Part shown: piece by piece, positions 24,856 through 32,430 of the stretch
Numbering within the stretch: position 1 is the stretch's first letter
Layout: each line of letters opens with the position of its first letter
Assembly: GCA_021204825.1 (NCBI GenBank)
Contig: JAJPYR010000098.1
Location: 1-41,703 of the forward strand
DNA: 41,703 nt
Origin: Clostridia bacterium
Lineage (GTDB): Bacteria; Bacillota; Clostridia; Christensenellales; Borkfalkiaceae
Direction: 5' to 3'
Position numbers and translations under genes: made by a program
Notes under the pieces: generated by a model
Databases searched by the model: none
Told to the model about the DNA's origin: nothing
Seen by the model: only the letters and a program-made list of their open reading frames with translations

Positions 24856-24925
24856 TGCAAAAACGACTTATTTTTGACAAAAGCGCAATACAAAAAAGGC
24901 CTATTTTTGACAAAAGCGCAATTTC
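24843..24925 (+). repeat. Direct-repeat array B-right, 33-bp period
   Basis: Three units with GACA at 24843, 24876 and 24909, exactly 33 bp apart, nearly identical to array B-left and in the same orientation. It lies upstream of the DUF4143 gene and downstream of the gene at 25017. Confidence 0.85.
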
Positions 24926-24948
24926 CCGCGCCTGCCAGGCATATCACA

Positions 24949-24979
24949 AAGCCCCCACACCGCAATGGCATGAGGGCTT
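24949..24979 (-). terminator. Terminator of the gene at 25017
   Basis: Stem AAGCCC / GGGCTT with a loop containing GGCAT; on the minus strand only three T follow. Confidence 0.5.
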
Positions 24980-25016
24980 GTATTTTGCCTTGTATGGAAT
25001 TACTCTTCCGCAGGGC

Positions 25017-26072
25017 TTACAGTGATACGGAGATCACGTTGTACATTCTCTCGCGGACGTACATCCTGTACTTCTTTCCGGCGGATTCAAAGAGCACGTA
25101 CACTTTGCCGTTGGAGACCGTAAGGCCTTCCGTCATGGAGGGAAGGATGTATGTAGTATCCAGGCTGGAGGAGTCCAGGTAGTACAGGTCCAGCTGCACC
25201 GTTGTGCTGTCTGCCGTAAGCAGGTCCAGAGTGTCCTTTTCTCCCGCATTGGCCTTGGCAAGGTCATATACGTAAATGTAGCTGTTTGCAAGGCCGTAGC
25301 TCTCGGAAAGGGCAACCTTGCCGTTGGAGATGGCAAAGCCCTGTATCTGGGAAGGGGTGGAGTATGCGCAGGAAGGAATGGATTTAAAGCCCTTCGCGTC
25401 CGTTTCATCCATGTCCAGCTTGTATACTATGGCCGTGTTCTCATCCCCTGCGGGTGTGGTAATCTGGTGCTCATCTATAGTAGGATAGTTGCCGGGGCGG
25501 TAGAACTCGCCTGCATACAGGGCCCCGTCTTCTGCGTCATAGAAGAGATATGCGACGTTGAAGACCTTGCCGTCCCCTTCATCCGCTGCATCCACAACGA
25601 ACCCTGTGCCTATGTTCATTGTGCCGCCTGTTGCGGATGCGCTGGACACAAGGGTGTCATAATCCATTGTATAGATGTCCATCTCGGATGAAAGCCACAC
25701 GTGCGTTCCGTCTGAGGCAATGCCTCCGCAGTGTCCGGAAAAGTCCGAGCCGGAAGCAGTCTTAAGGGTGACGTAGCTCTCCGTGCCGCTTCCTTCATTT
25801 ATGACATAGATGCGGGAGGCGGATCCGTCCACCATATAGCAGCACATGAAGAATGTTGCGTTGCCGTCTGCATCCGTATAAGAACCTAAGCCCTGGGGCA
25901 CAACGCCGTCCTCCAGGCCGGGGATGGCGAACTCTGTATTGAAGCTTTCCAGGTCCTTGTATGAGTCCGCATAGAACCATACAAGCAGGAATATGCCCAG
26001 AACAACCACAATGCAGACAATGACTATGACCACAATAAGAAGGTTTCTGAGCCAGCGTGCCAACTTGCGCAT
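25017..26072 (-). CDS. Membrane-anchored extracytoplasmic protein of unknown function
   Basis: A 351-residue protein with an N-terminal basic stretch (MRKLARWLRN) and one strong transmembrane helix (about 11-34), placing the remainder outside the membrane. The outer part is beta-rich and acidic with recurring strand-turn patterns such as GGIASDGTHVWLSS, GFAISNGKVALSES and GLTVSNGKVYVLFES. These suggest a beta-propeller of several blades. I do not recognise a named family. The ATG at 26072 is chosen over a longer frame because the signal/anchor begins there and AAAGGA lies upstream. It appears monocistronic. Confidence 0.7.
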   Translation of the reverse strand: MRKLARWLRNLLIVVIVIVCIVVVLGIFLLVWFYADSYKDLESFNTEFAIPGLEDGVVPQGLGSYTDADGNATFFMCCYMVDGSASRIYVINEGSGTESYVTLKTASGSDFSGHCGGIASDGTHVWLSSEMDIYTMDYDTLVSSASATGGTMNIGTGFVVDAADEGDGKVFNVAYLFYDAEDGALYAGEFYRPGNYPTIDEHQITTPAGDENTAIVYKLDMDETDAKGFKSIPSCAYSTPSQIQGFAISNGKVALSESYGLANSYIYVYDLAKANAGEKDTLDLLTADSTTVQLDLYYLDSSSLDTTYILPSMTEGLTVSNGKVYVLFESAGKKYRMYVRERMYNVISVSL

Positions 26073-26113
26073 ATATACACGTCCTTTCCTGTTTTCTCTC
26101 TCCAAATATGCGG

Positions 26114-26131
26114 CACTCCGCTGACGGAGTG
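26114..26131 (-). promoter_or_regulatory. Hairpin in the leader of the gene at 25017
   Basis: Perfect 7-bp stem CACTCCG / CGGAGTG with a CTGA loop, between the promoter and the start codon. Confidence 0.4.
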
Positions 26132-26146
26132 TCTTATATCCTGCAC

Positions 26147-26176
26147 ATTGTACCATATCCGGGACGCCTTAAGCAA
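26147..26176 (-). promoter_or_regulatory. Promoter of the gene at 25017
   Basis: On the minus strand: TTGCTT (26176-26171), 18-bp spacer, TACAAT (26152-26147). Confidence 0.5.
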
Positions 26177-26347
26177 TGGCAGTGGTTTGCACGGATGTTG
26201 GAATACAATTGCAGGCAGGGGAGACTTCCGCCTGCAGAATGGCGTCTATGAGCAGGGGAACGGAACGCCATTCGGTTGTCATGAGACATCAAACTGCTTT
26301 ATGTCTGTGCGGAAAGTGATATAATATCTTTGCAAGGAGATAAAATC

Positions 26348-26769
26348 ATGACGAGACATCCGTTATAAGCGTTAATATTAAGACTCAAAAGAAGGAGCGG
26401 GCGGAGGCCGTCTTCAAAAGGCTGGGTTTGTCTGCTGCCGCGGCCATAGACATGTTATATACTCAGGTCATTCTCTACAATGGACTGCCGTTTGACTTCC
26501 TGTTGCCGGTTGACACGATTATTCCAGGGATTATGGATCTTAGCAAAATGACGAAGCAGGAGACAGACGAAGCGGTCCTCAGGTCCATTGAACAGTGCAA
26601 GAACGGCGACGCCGTTTCTGTCGAAGAGTCTGTTGAAAAGATATGCACTGCTTTCAATATTCCAATAGAAAAGATGCGTCCGGAGGGCATGAAGGCATCC
26701 GCGGGTGGCGGTGAAAAGCCGCAGCAACAGCCTCAGATTGTTTGTCCAAAGGGGCGTAAAATCAATTGA
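26348..26769 (+). pseudogene. RelB/DinJ-type antitoxin, frameshifted near the start
   Basis: AAGGAG precedes the ATG at 26348, but this frame stops after six codons (MTRHPL). From about 26356 the neighbouring frame encodes a typical RelB/DinJ antitoxin N-terminus (VNIKTQKKERAEAVFKRLGL, then SAAAAIDMLYTQVILYNGLP). Adding one base after the third codon would restore it. No usable start lies in the second frame before TTG 26428, which would remove the DNA-binding strand. The C-terminus is an unusual GGGEKPQQQ-type tail. No RelE/YafQ-type toxin follows; the next feature is a tRNA. It is probably a decayed, orphan antitoxin. Confidence 0.7.
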
Positions 26770-26794
26770 CGAAAGCCGGTCAAGCCTATATAAT
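26766..26794 (+). promoter_or_regulatory. Promoter of tRNA-Pro
   Basis: TTGACG (26766-26771), 17-bp spacer, TATAAT (26789-26794). The -35 box overlaps the stop codon of the RelB-like frame. Confidence 0.8.
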
Positions 26795-26806
26795 AATGCA
26801 CGTAGC

Positions 26807-26882
26807 CGGGGTGTAGCGCAGATGGTAGCGCGTATGGTTCGGGACCATAAGGTCGTGGGTTCGAATCCCGCCGCCCCGACCA
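26807..26882 (+). tRNA. tRNA-Pro, anticodon CGG
   Basis: A 76-nt cloverleaf with encoded CCA. The acceptor stem is CGGGGTG / CGCCCCG, the anticodon loop is TTCGGGA (anticodon CGG), and the T-arm has the standard GGTTCGAATCC. It reads proline codon CCG. It has its own promoter and terminator. It sits at the edge of a region of decayed and accessory genes, but I see no repeated copy of its 3-prime end in the window. Confidence 0.93.
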
Positions 26883-26885
26883 TGG

Positions 26886-26912
26886 AAAAGTGTCACATAT
26901 GTGGCACTTTTT
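26886..26912 (+). terminator. Terminator after tRNA-Pro
   Basis: Stem AAAAGTGtCACAT / ATGTGgCACTTTT followed by further T. Confidence 0.8.
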
Positions 26913-27153
26913 CTTTTATGCGTTGTTTGTTTTTGACACAGCTTTCTGTCTGCGGATGCCCCGTAAAGTGCAATGAAAACAGAGAGCGGATATGCAAGCA
27001 AGGCCGTTCAACGGCAAATGGACTTGGCTCCACGGATGTGGTTAAAATCAAACTAACGGCACATGAGCACACGGCCGGCCTTGGAGCCGGTCAGAGCCGG
27101 ATATATGGTGCGGCTTATGATGAATCCCACATAGAGAGACAGGAGGTCTTCAG

Positions 27154-28737
27154 ATGAAGAAGTATGATGCCGCGGTAATCGGCGCTGGCAACGGGGGTCT
27201 TGCGGCCGCAATAAGACTTCTGCAGGGAGGAGCCAGAGTGCCACTTGTGGAGAAGCACAATCTGCCCGGAGGGTTTGCAACGGGCTTCCGCAGGGGCAGG
27301 TTTGAGTTTGAGGCCTCGCTGCATGAGATCAATGACTTAGAGACCGCAGAACCCCCGGGGAATTTGAGGGTTCTTTTTGATGAGCTTGGCGCAACGGATA
27401 AGATAGACTGGATTCAGATCCCGGCTTCATACAGGATTATATGCAAGAATGAGAACCAGGACACCGCCATGCCATTCGGAATGAAGGAGTTCATAGATAA
27501 GATGGAGCCGTATGTTCCTGGCAGCAGAAAGAGCATGGAGAACTTCTTTGAGCTCGTCAGGGAAGTGGAGGAGACACAGGCATACACGTCTGTCTGCAAC
27601 GGGCATGCGGACTTTGGAGAGATGGTCAAGAGGTATCCCAACTTCGTAAGGACCGGGTCGTATTCAGCCAACGGGGTGTTCAAGGCGTTGAAGATGCCAC
27701 AGAGGGCCATAGACATTCTGGCAACATACTGAGTCTACCTCGGCGCCAACCTGGATGACAAGATCTTCCTGCATTACGGCACAATGGTCAACCGCTATAT
27801 AGAGCACGGCGCGGCAATGCCCGTCTGCGCTCACATGAGACCCTTGTCTTTGTGGAAAGGATAAGGGAGCTGAGCGGAGATGTGCTCATAAAAACGGAGG
27901 CCGTGAAGATCCTTACGGATGAGAAGGACGGAGGAGTGGCAGGCGTCATCCTGGATGACGGCACACAGATAGAAACCAGGCATGCGGTGGCAGACTGAGC
28001 TCTGCATCTTGTGTACGGCAGGATGATGGACAGAGTGCCGGAGGCGGAGATAAAGGCCATGAATGCAAGGAAGTTTGCAGGGCGCTGATTAAGCATGTTC
28101 TTAGGTGTCAATAAGACGGAGGATGAGCTGGGCATTTGAGAACCACGGCTACTTCCTGTATGACATCACGGACTCCGTAAAGCAGTATGAGATGATGAAG
28201 GCCATAAAGGACAACAACGCACAGGTGACAGTGAGCCTCAACAGGGCCCTTCCGGTGTGCTCCCCGGACGGCACCTGCATGATTTACATCACAACGCTCT
28301 GCATGCCCGATGACTGGGCCAAGGTTTCCCCGGAGAACTATTACTAGGCCAAAAATACGTGACCAGCAAGATGATAGACCGCTTTGAGAAGGGCACCGGG
28401 TGCAGGATACGGGACAGCATAGAGGAGATCTCCGTGGCAACTCCCATGACATATGCACGTTACTGCGGCCATCCGCAGGGCGTCATATACGGTTATGAGT
28501 CACAGCCCTGGAACAGCCTGACGGCGCGCCTTATAATGCATGGATGAGGGCCACCGCATACGCGGCCTGCGCTTTGCGGGCGGCTATTCCATGCGCCTTT
28601 CCGGATACTCCAGCGCATACCACTCCGGAGACATCTCCGGCAGACAGACTGTTGGCGACATAGCGAATGAGGGGCAAGAAATTGCATGCAAGTTCCCCAA
28701 GCAGCTTTTCGGCTTCATGGATCTCCTCCGTTTCTAA
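27154..28737 (+). pseudogene. Decayed FAD-dependent oxidoreductase (phytoene-desaturase-like)
   Basis: The start is well formed (AGGAGG 7 nt before ATG 27154) and the N-terminus has an intact FAD-binding Rossmann motif (VIGAGNGGLAAA). The frame is broken many times. There is TGA at 27730-27732 where a tryptophan is expected, a frameshift near 27815, TGA at 27996 and 28086, a one-base insertion near 28135, TAG at 28345, and further frameshifts near 28355 and 28540. Conserved fragments continue throughout (RSHETLVFVERIRELSGD, GLRFAGGYSMRLSGYSS). An intact relative would be an NAD(P)/FAD oxidoreductase of about 520 residues. No function is likely to remain. Confidence 0.85.
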
Positions 28738-28740
28738 AGC

Positions 28741-29873
28741 ACGCAGTGACGGACAGGCAGGGCCCTTGCAGCAGGCTCCTCAGACACTCTGCCTACGGAG
28801 CACACTGTCAACAATACAGCCAAAATCCTTCATCCCGGCTACCAGACGGCTGTTCTTAAGGACATCCGCCAGGAGACCCCGGACACAGCGACATACACCT
28901 TTGAAACCTTTCTGCCCTTCTGTTTCCGTGCAGTGCCAGTACCTCACCTTAGGGTGCAGAACAGGCGGAAGCAATGTGTCCCGTCCGTACGCCATCTCAT
29001 CCTCTCCCAAAGAGGGCCTGCAGCGAAAGCTGTCTCTAACGGTTAAGAAGTGCGGTTTTTTCTCCGGCTGGCTTGCAGACAAAGCAAAGGCGGGGGATGA
29101 GTTCACGGTGGGGGACCCCTCCGGCGAGTTCTGCTATGAGCTCATAAAGGAAGCAAAGCAGATTGCGGGCATTGCAGGCGGAAGCGGCATAACCCCGTTT
29201 ATGAGCCTTGCCCGGGCCATCTCGGACGGCACAGAGGACGTCTCACTGGTTCTTTTCTAAGGCGCCAAAACAGAGGCTGACATAACCTTCAAGTCCAGTC
29301 TGGACGCTGTGGCAGCCGCCTCAAACGGCAAAATCCGGGTTGTCTACGTCTTGAGCGATGAGGCAAAGGAAGGGTATGAGCACGGCTTCATCTCCGCCGA
29401 AATCATCTCCAGATACATCTCGGGGGCTTCACCGTCATGATGTACGGCCCGCAGGCCATGTACGCATACGAGGACGAACAGCTCAAGGCCTTCAGCCTGC
29501 CCATAAAGAGCATAAAGAAAGAGGCTAACTGCGCAGGCCTGCGTGATGTGGATGACATAACTTACACCCTCACGGTACACATAGGCTTCGACACCTTCCG
29601 GGTGCCTGCATCTCCCACAGAGACCATCCTCACGGCTATGGAGCGTGCGGGTCTCTCCGTCCCTTCCAAGTGCCGTGCCGGAGGCTGCGGCTTCTGTTAG
29701 AGCATGCTCGTGTCCGGGTCATTCTCCATAGCAGGCTCGGACAAGCGCTGCCTGGCACGGATCTCAAATTTGGCTACATCCATCTCTGCTGCAGTTATCC
29801 TGACTCCGACATGGAGCTTATAGTCCCATGGCCAAGTGATGCAATTCACATCACAAAAGCATTCAATGCATGA
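28741..29873 (+). pseudogene. Decayed ferredoxin-reductase-like protein with C-terminal 2Fe-2S domain
   Basis: Fragments in shifting frames give an FAD-binding reductase (SRPYAISSSPKE), an NAD-binding domain (AIAGIAGGSGITPFMSLA-like region near 29160-29210), and a C-terminal plant-type 2Fe-2S ferredoxin (PSKCRAGGCGFC near 29670). Breaks include a frameshift near 28930, TAA at about 29259 (VLF-stop-GAKT, expected tyrosine), a further frameshift before the MMYGPQAMY segment near 29430, TAG at 29698 and another frameshift near 29760. Together with the preceding pseudogene it probably formed a redox operon with an electron-transfer partner. Confidence 0.8.
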
Positions 29874-29874
29874 C

Positions 29875-29904
29875 AAAAGCACCACCATCCTGGCGGTGCT
29901 TTTT
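29875..29904 (+). terminator. Terminator after the decayed redox genes
   Basis: AAAAGCACC / GGTGCTTTTT stem-loop. The terminator is intact although the genes are not. Confidence 0.75.
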
Positions 29905-29960
29905 ATGAGTTATTTAAAGGATATACCTGACCGAATGCATGCAGCAATTCCTAAGTGGTC

Positions 29961-30482
29961 TTATGTATGCCATTTGGCGAGAACATCTTCCAACTTTGTA
30001 AAGTTGCAACAGCGTCTCTTAAGATAACTGTTTGCTTTACCAGTGGTTATTAGAGTGTAGAGTTTATTGGCTTTCTTAACGATTGCATCCTGATTCTGCT
30101 GACAGAATGTCTGCTGATTCATAAGTAATTCTTTGTAATGTCGATCTTCCGGGGTGTCCGTTTTGGTGATGTTAAGGTCAATAGGCTGTACAACTGTATC
30201 ATTTACAGGGATCATGTTGTTAAAGTTCAAAACACCAATAAGCTGCCCATTATAGATAATCTTCGTAAAGTCCACGTCATTACGCATGTTTTGATGTTTT
30301 GCCTTGTGTGAACTAAGAGGAACACAATATTTTTTCTGATCACAGATTATTATGATTCCAACAAACGGTCTGGTATCCTTATGAATCTGCGGGGATACGG
30401 ACAAGACATTATCATCAACATTGGCAAGATTAAGGATATACTTCATGTCTATTGTATATATTCTCAGTCTTTCTTGTTCCAT
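29961..30482 (-). CDS. toxN: Type III toxin-antitoxin toxin, ToxN/AbiQ family endoribonuclease
   Basis: A 173-residue protein of the ToxN/AbiQ family, which cleaves RNA and is held inactive by the repeats of its ToxI RNA antitoxin. Visible family features are RIYTIDMKY at the N-terminus, KDTRPFVGIII, PLSSHKAKH (56-63, matching the active-site PLxSxKxKH region) and VLNFNNMIPV (about 97-106). GGAG precedes the ATG at 30482. The gene lies directly downstream of a terminator and a pair of 34-bp repeats, the standard type III order. It is A/T-richer than its neighbours. Known relatives act in phage abortive infection and plasmid maintenance; that is inferred here. Confidence 0.88.
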   Translation of the reverse strand: MEQERLRIYTIDMKYILNLANVDDNVLSVSPQIHKDTRPFVGIIIICDQKKYCVPLSSHKAKHQNMRNDVDFTKIIYNGQLIGVLNFNNMIPVNDTVVQPIDLNITKTDTPEDRHYKELLMNQQTFCQQNQDAIVKKANKLYTLITTGKANSYLKRRCCNFTKLEDVLAKWHT

Positions 30483-30497
30483 AGTTTCTCCGGAAAT

Positions 30498-30523
30498 AAA
30501 AAGGCTGCGTTTTAGACGCAGCC
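30498..30523 (-). terminator. Terminator between ToxI repeats and toxN
   Basis: 8-bp stem GGCTGCGT / ACGCAGCC with a 5-nt loop; on the minus strand TTTTT follows. In type III systems this partly read-through terminator sets the antitoxin RNA to toxin mRNA ratio. Confidence 0.85.
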
Positions 30524-30528
30524 CTAAA

Positions 30529-30596
30529 AAAACTTCCACTCACAGTAGGACTCACTGCTTTTAAAACTTCCACTCACAGTAGGACTCACTGCTTTT
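30529..30596 (-). ncRNA. toxI: ToxI-like antitoxin RNA repeats (two identical 34-bp units)
   Basis: Two identical adjacent 34-bp units (30529-30562 and 30563-30596). On the minus strand each runs from AAAAGCAGTGAGTCC to GTGAGTGGAAGTTTT. Within a unit, CAGT can pair with ACTG and TCC in the loop with GGA downstream, compatible with the H-type pseudoknot known for ToxI RNAs (my inference). Type III antitoxins are tandem repeats upstream of the toxin, processed by the toxin to single-unit RNAs. Confidence 0.82.
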
Positions 30597-30600
30597 TACA

Positions 30601-30634
30601 GAGGCTTAGCCTCCATACGTTTGGAGAAATCTCC
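30601..30634 (-). other. Hairpins in the ToxI leader
   Basis: Two palindromes lie between the promoter and the repeats: GAGGCTTAGCCTC (30601-30613) and GGAGAAATCTCC (30623-30634). They may stabilise the 5-prime end of the antitoxin transcript. Confidence 0.5.
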
Positions 30635-30644
30635 TTACGCCTAT

Positions 30645-30673
30645 ATTGTAACGAATGAATCTCTAAAAATCAA
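30645..30673 (-). promoter_or_regulatory. Promoter of the toxI-toxN locus
   Basis: On the minus strand: TTGATT (30673-30668), 17-bp spacer, TACAAT (30650-30645). Predicted start about 40 nt before the first repeat. Confidence 0.7.
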
Positions 30674-30721
30674 GTTTTTTTGCTCAAAAAACTGCCGTTT
30701 GATGCCCTAACTCCTACCTTT

Positions 30722-30753
30722 TGGCGTCTTGTCCGGGAACAGTGAAGACGCCA
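30722..30753. other. Inverted repeat between the toxIN and nucleotidyltransferase promoters
   Basis: Perfect 9-bp arms TGGCGTCTT / AAGACGCCA separated by 14 nt, with TTTT on both outer strands. It looks like a bidirectional terminator or insulator between divergent units. Confidence 0.5.
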
Positions 30754-30810
30754 TTTTGCCGTACTATGTGTAAATTTGGCACGTTGGCCAATTTTCTTCG
30801 GCAAAAGTGC

Positions 30811-30839
30811 TTGACACCGCCGACATATTGGAGTACTAT
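30811..30839 (+). promoter_or_regulatory. Promoter of the HTH-nucleotidyltransferase unit
   Basis: TTGACA (30811-30816), 17-bp spacer, TACTAT (30834-30839). It implies a 5-prime leader of about 160 nt for which I see no clear element. Confidence 0.75.
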
Positions 30840-31007
30840 AAAAACAAATGTTTAATAATATAATGCACGCATTGTCACCTGGCGTATCATACGGGGAAAA
30901 GATGTGCGGGGGTTGCACAGCGGACAGATCGGAAAATTGCATGAGCAAAGCGGAAGAAGGTACAGTTAAGGCATACGCAGAACCGGCGTGCATCTGGAGG
31001 GAATTGT

Positions 31008-31502
31008 ATGACATTGAGAGAGTTGAGGGCGGCCAAGGGGATTACGCAGAAGGAGGCCGCCGGGTTTGTAGGCATGCCCGTAAGGACATACCAGAGGTAT
31101 GAGAGGGAGGACGCGTACAAGGACAGCATCAAGTACAGGTACGTCTGCCAGAGGCTGGAGAAGTACGGGTACATAGATGAGGAGCACGGCATCCTCACCC
31201 TGGAGCAGATAGAGAAGGCCTGCGTGCAGGTATGCGTGGAGTACAGAGTGCAGTACTGCTACCTGTACGGTTCATACGCAGCAGGGCGTGCAAGCGGACA
31301 CAGCGATGTGGATCTTGTCGTGTCTCTGGATGAGCACGGCTTGAGGTACTGCGGCCTTGCGGAGACGTTCCATGAGAGCCTTAAAAAGAGGGTGGATCTA
31401 ATGTATCCGGACCAGCTCAAGGGCAACGTGGACGTCATAAAGGACATCCTGCAGAACGGCATCCTGCTGTACAGAAGGACAGGTGAATGGGGCGAGGCAT
31501 GA
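31008..31502 (+). CDS. XRE helix-turn-helix protein fused to an MNT-type nucleotidyltransferase
   Basis: A 164-residue fusion. Residues 1-55 form an XRE-like helix-turn-helix (LRAAKGITQKEAAGFVGMPV). Residues 70-150 form a minimal nucleotidyltransferase with GSYAAGRASGHSDVDL (88-103; metal ligands D100, D102) and a third acidic residue D130 in KKRVDLM. MNT proteins of MNT-HEPN toxin-antitoxin pairs AMPylate their toxin, but no HEPN gene is present here. Instead the stop codon overlaps the start of a phosphoesterase gene (ATGA). GGAGGGA lies 5 nt upstream of the ATG. All catalytic residues are intact. Self-regulation through the HTH is likely but inferred. Confidence 0.85.
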   Translation: MTLRELRAAKGITQKEAAGFVGMPVRTYQRYEREDAYKDSIKYRYVCQRLEKYGYIDEEHGILTLEQIEKACVQVCVEYRVQYCYLYGSYAAGRASGHSDVDLVVSLDEHGLRYCGLAETFHESLKKRVDLMYPDQLKGNVDVIKDILQNGILLYRRTGEWGEA

Positions 31503-32272
31503 GATATTACGTAATGGCGGACATACACGGCTTCTGCACGCTCATGCAGAAGGCGCTCAAGGGCGCCGGGTACTATGAAGACAATGGGCCTAAGAAGCTC
31601 ATCATATGCGGGGACCTTATGGACCGCGGCAAAGAGGCCCTTAAGGTGCAGCAGTTTGTGCTGGACCACATGCATGCAGGGGACATAATCCTTGTGCGCG
31701 GGAACCATGAAGACCTGGCCATGGAGCTTCTGAACGGGTGGGACATGTGCAGCTATGCAGAGCACCACCACATAACAAACGGCACTCTGGACACAGCTTT
31801 GCAGCTTACACATACTCCCAGCACGTCCGTCATGATGACGGACCTGGACGGCGTCCGGGACGCCTTTGAGAGGACCCCGTACGTGCAAGAGATAATCCCC
31901 TCCATGCTGGATTACTATGAGACAAAGGATTACATCTTCGTGCACGGTTGGATACCCTGCTATGCAATCCAGATGAGCAAGTACTCCAGGATGTACCTCC
32001 CCAGGGAAAACTGGAAGCATGCGTCCAGGAAGGAGTGGTACGAGGCCAGATGGATAAACGGCATGGAGGCCTGCCACGCAGGCGTGCGTGAGAATAAGAC
32101 CATCTTCTGCGGGCATTACCACTGTTCATACGGCCATGCCATGTATGAAGGGGTGGGTGAGGAGCTTGGCAAGGACGCCGTCTTCACGCCGTACTATGAC
32201 ACCGGCATCGTGGCAATAGACGCCTGCACGGCGTACAGCGGCATTGTGAACTGCGTTGTTGTGGAGCAGTAA
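31499..32272 (+). CDS. PPP-like metallophosphoesterase
   Basis: A 257-residue metallophosphoesterase with the three signature motifs ADIHG (D8, H10), GDLMDRG (38-44) and RGNHED (67-72), followed by metal-ligand histidines (VHGW and CGHYH). This is the PPP/bacterial Ser/Thr phosphatase-like branch (PrpA or ApaH-like); the substrate may be a phosphoprotein or a nucleotide. It starts within the stop of the HTH-nucleotidyltransferase gene, so the two are made together. The pairing suggests a modification and demodification or signalling module, which is inference. Confidence 0.85.
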   Translation: MRYYVMADIHGFCTLMQKALKGAGYYEDNGPKKLIICGDLMDRGKEALKVQQFVLDHMHAGDIILVRGNHEDLAMELLNGWDMCSYAEHHHITNGTLDTALQLTHTPSTSVMMTDLDGVRDAFERTPYVQEIIPSMLDYYETKDYIFVHGWIPCYAIQMSKYSRMYLPRENWKHASRKEWYEARWINGMEACHAGVRENKTIFCGHYHCSYGHAMYEGVGEELGKDAVFTPYYDTGIVAIDACTAYSGIVNCVVVEQ

Positions 32273-32341
32273 TATGCTGTATATGCAGCTTCAAACGGCA
32301 TATGACGGGCCTGCTTATCTGCAGACTGGGGTGCAAACAAG

Positions 32342-32370
32342 TTGACACCCGCAAAGTCTAAAGGTACAAT
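32342..32370 (+). promoter_or_regulatory. Promoter of the SseB-like gene
   Basis: TTGACA (32342-32347), 17-bp spacer, TACAAT (32365-32370). Confidence 0.8.
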
Positions 32371-32430
32371 TATGGAGGCTTCGTTAAATACGCGGCCCCG
32401 ATTGATCATACGGAAGGGAAAGTGCGGGAT

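Noticed and set aside
24807..24971. N-terminal extension of the DUF4143 protein with a repeated CAFVKNR peptide
   Set aside because: The extension is the translated repeat array. A good ribosome binding site and the family N-terminus place the start at 24806.
26237..26273. Inverted repeat GAATGGCG / CGCCATTC as a mobile element end
   Set aside because: Only 8-bp arms around a 21-nt loop, with no transposase and no target duplication; it is probably a transcript hairpin or chance.
26807..26882. tRNA-Pro as a used attachment site of an integrated element
   Set aside because: I found no integrase gene and no second copy of the tRNA 3-prime end in the window, so integration cannot be supported here.
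27730..27732. TGA read as tryptophan or selenocysteine
   Set aside because: TGA does replace an expected tryptophan, but the same region has TAA, TAG and several frameshifts, while all other genes end normally at TGA. Decay explains it better.
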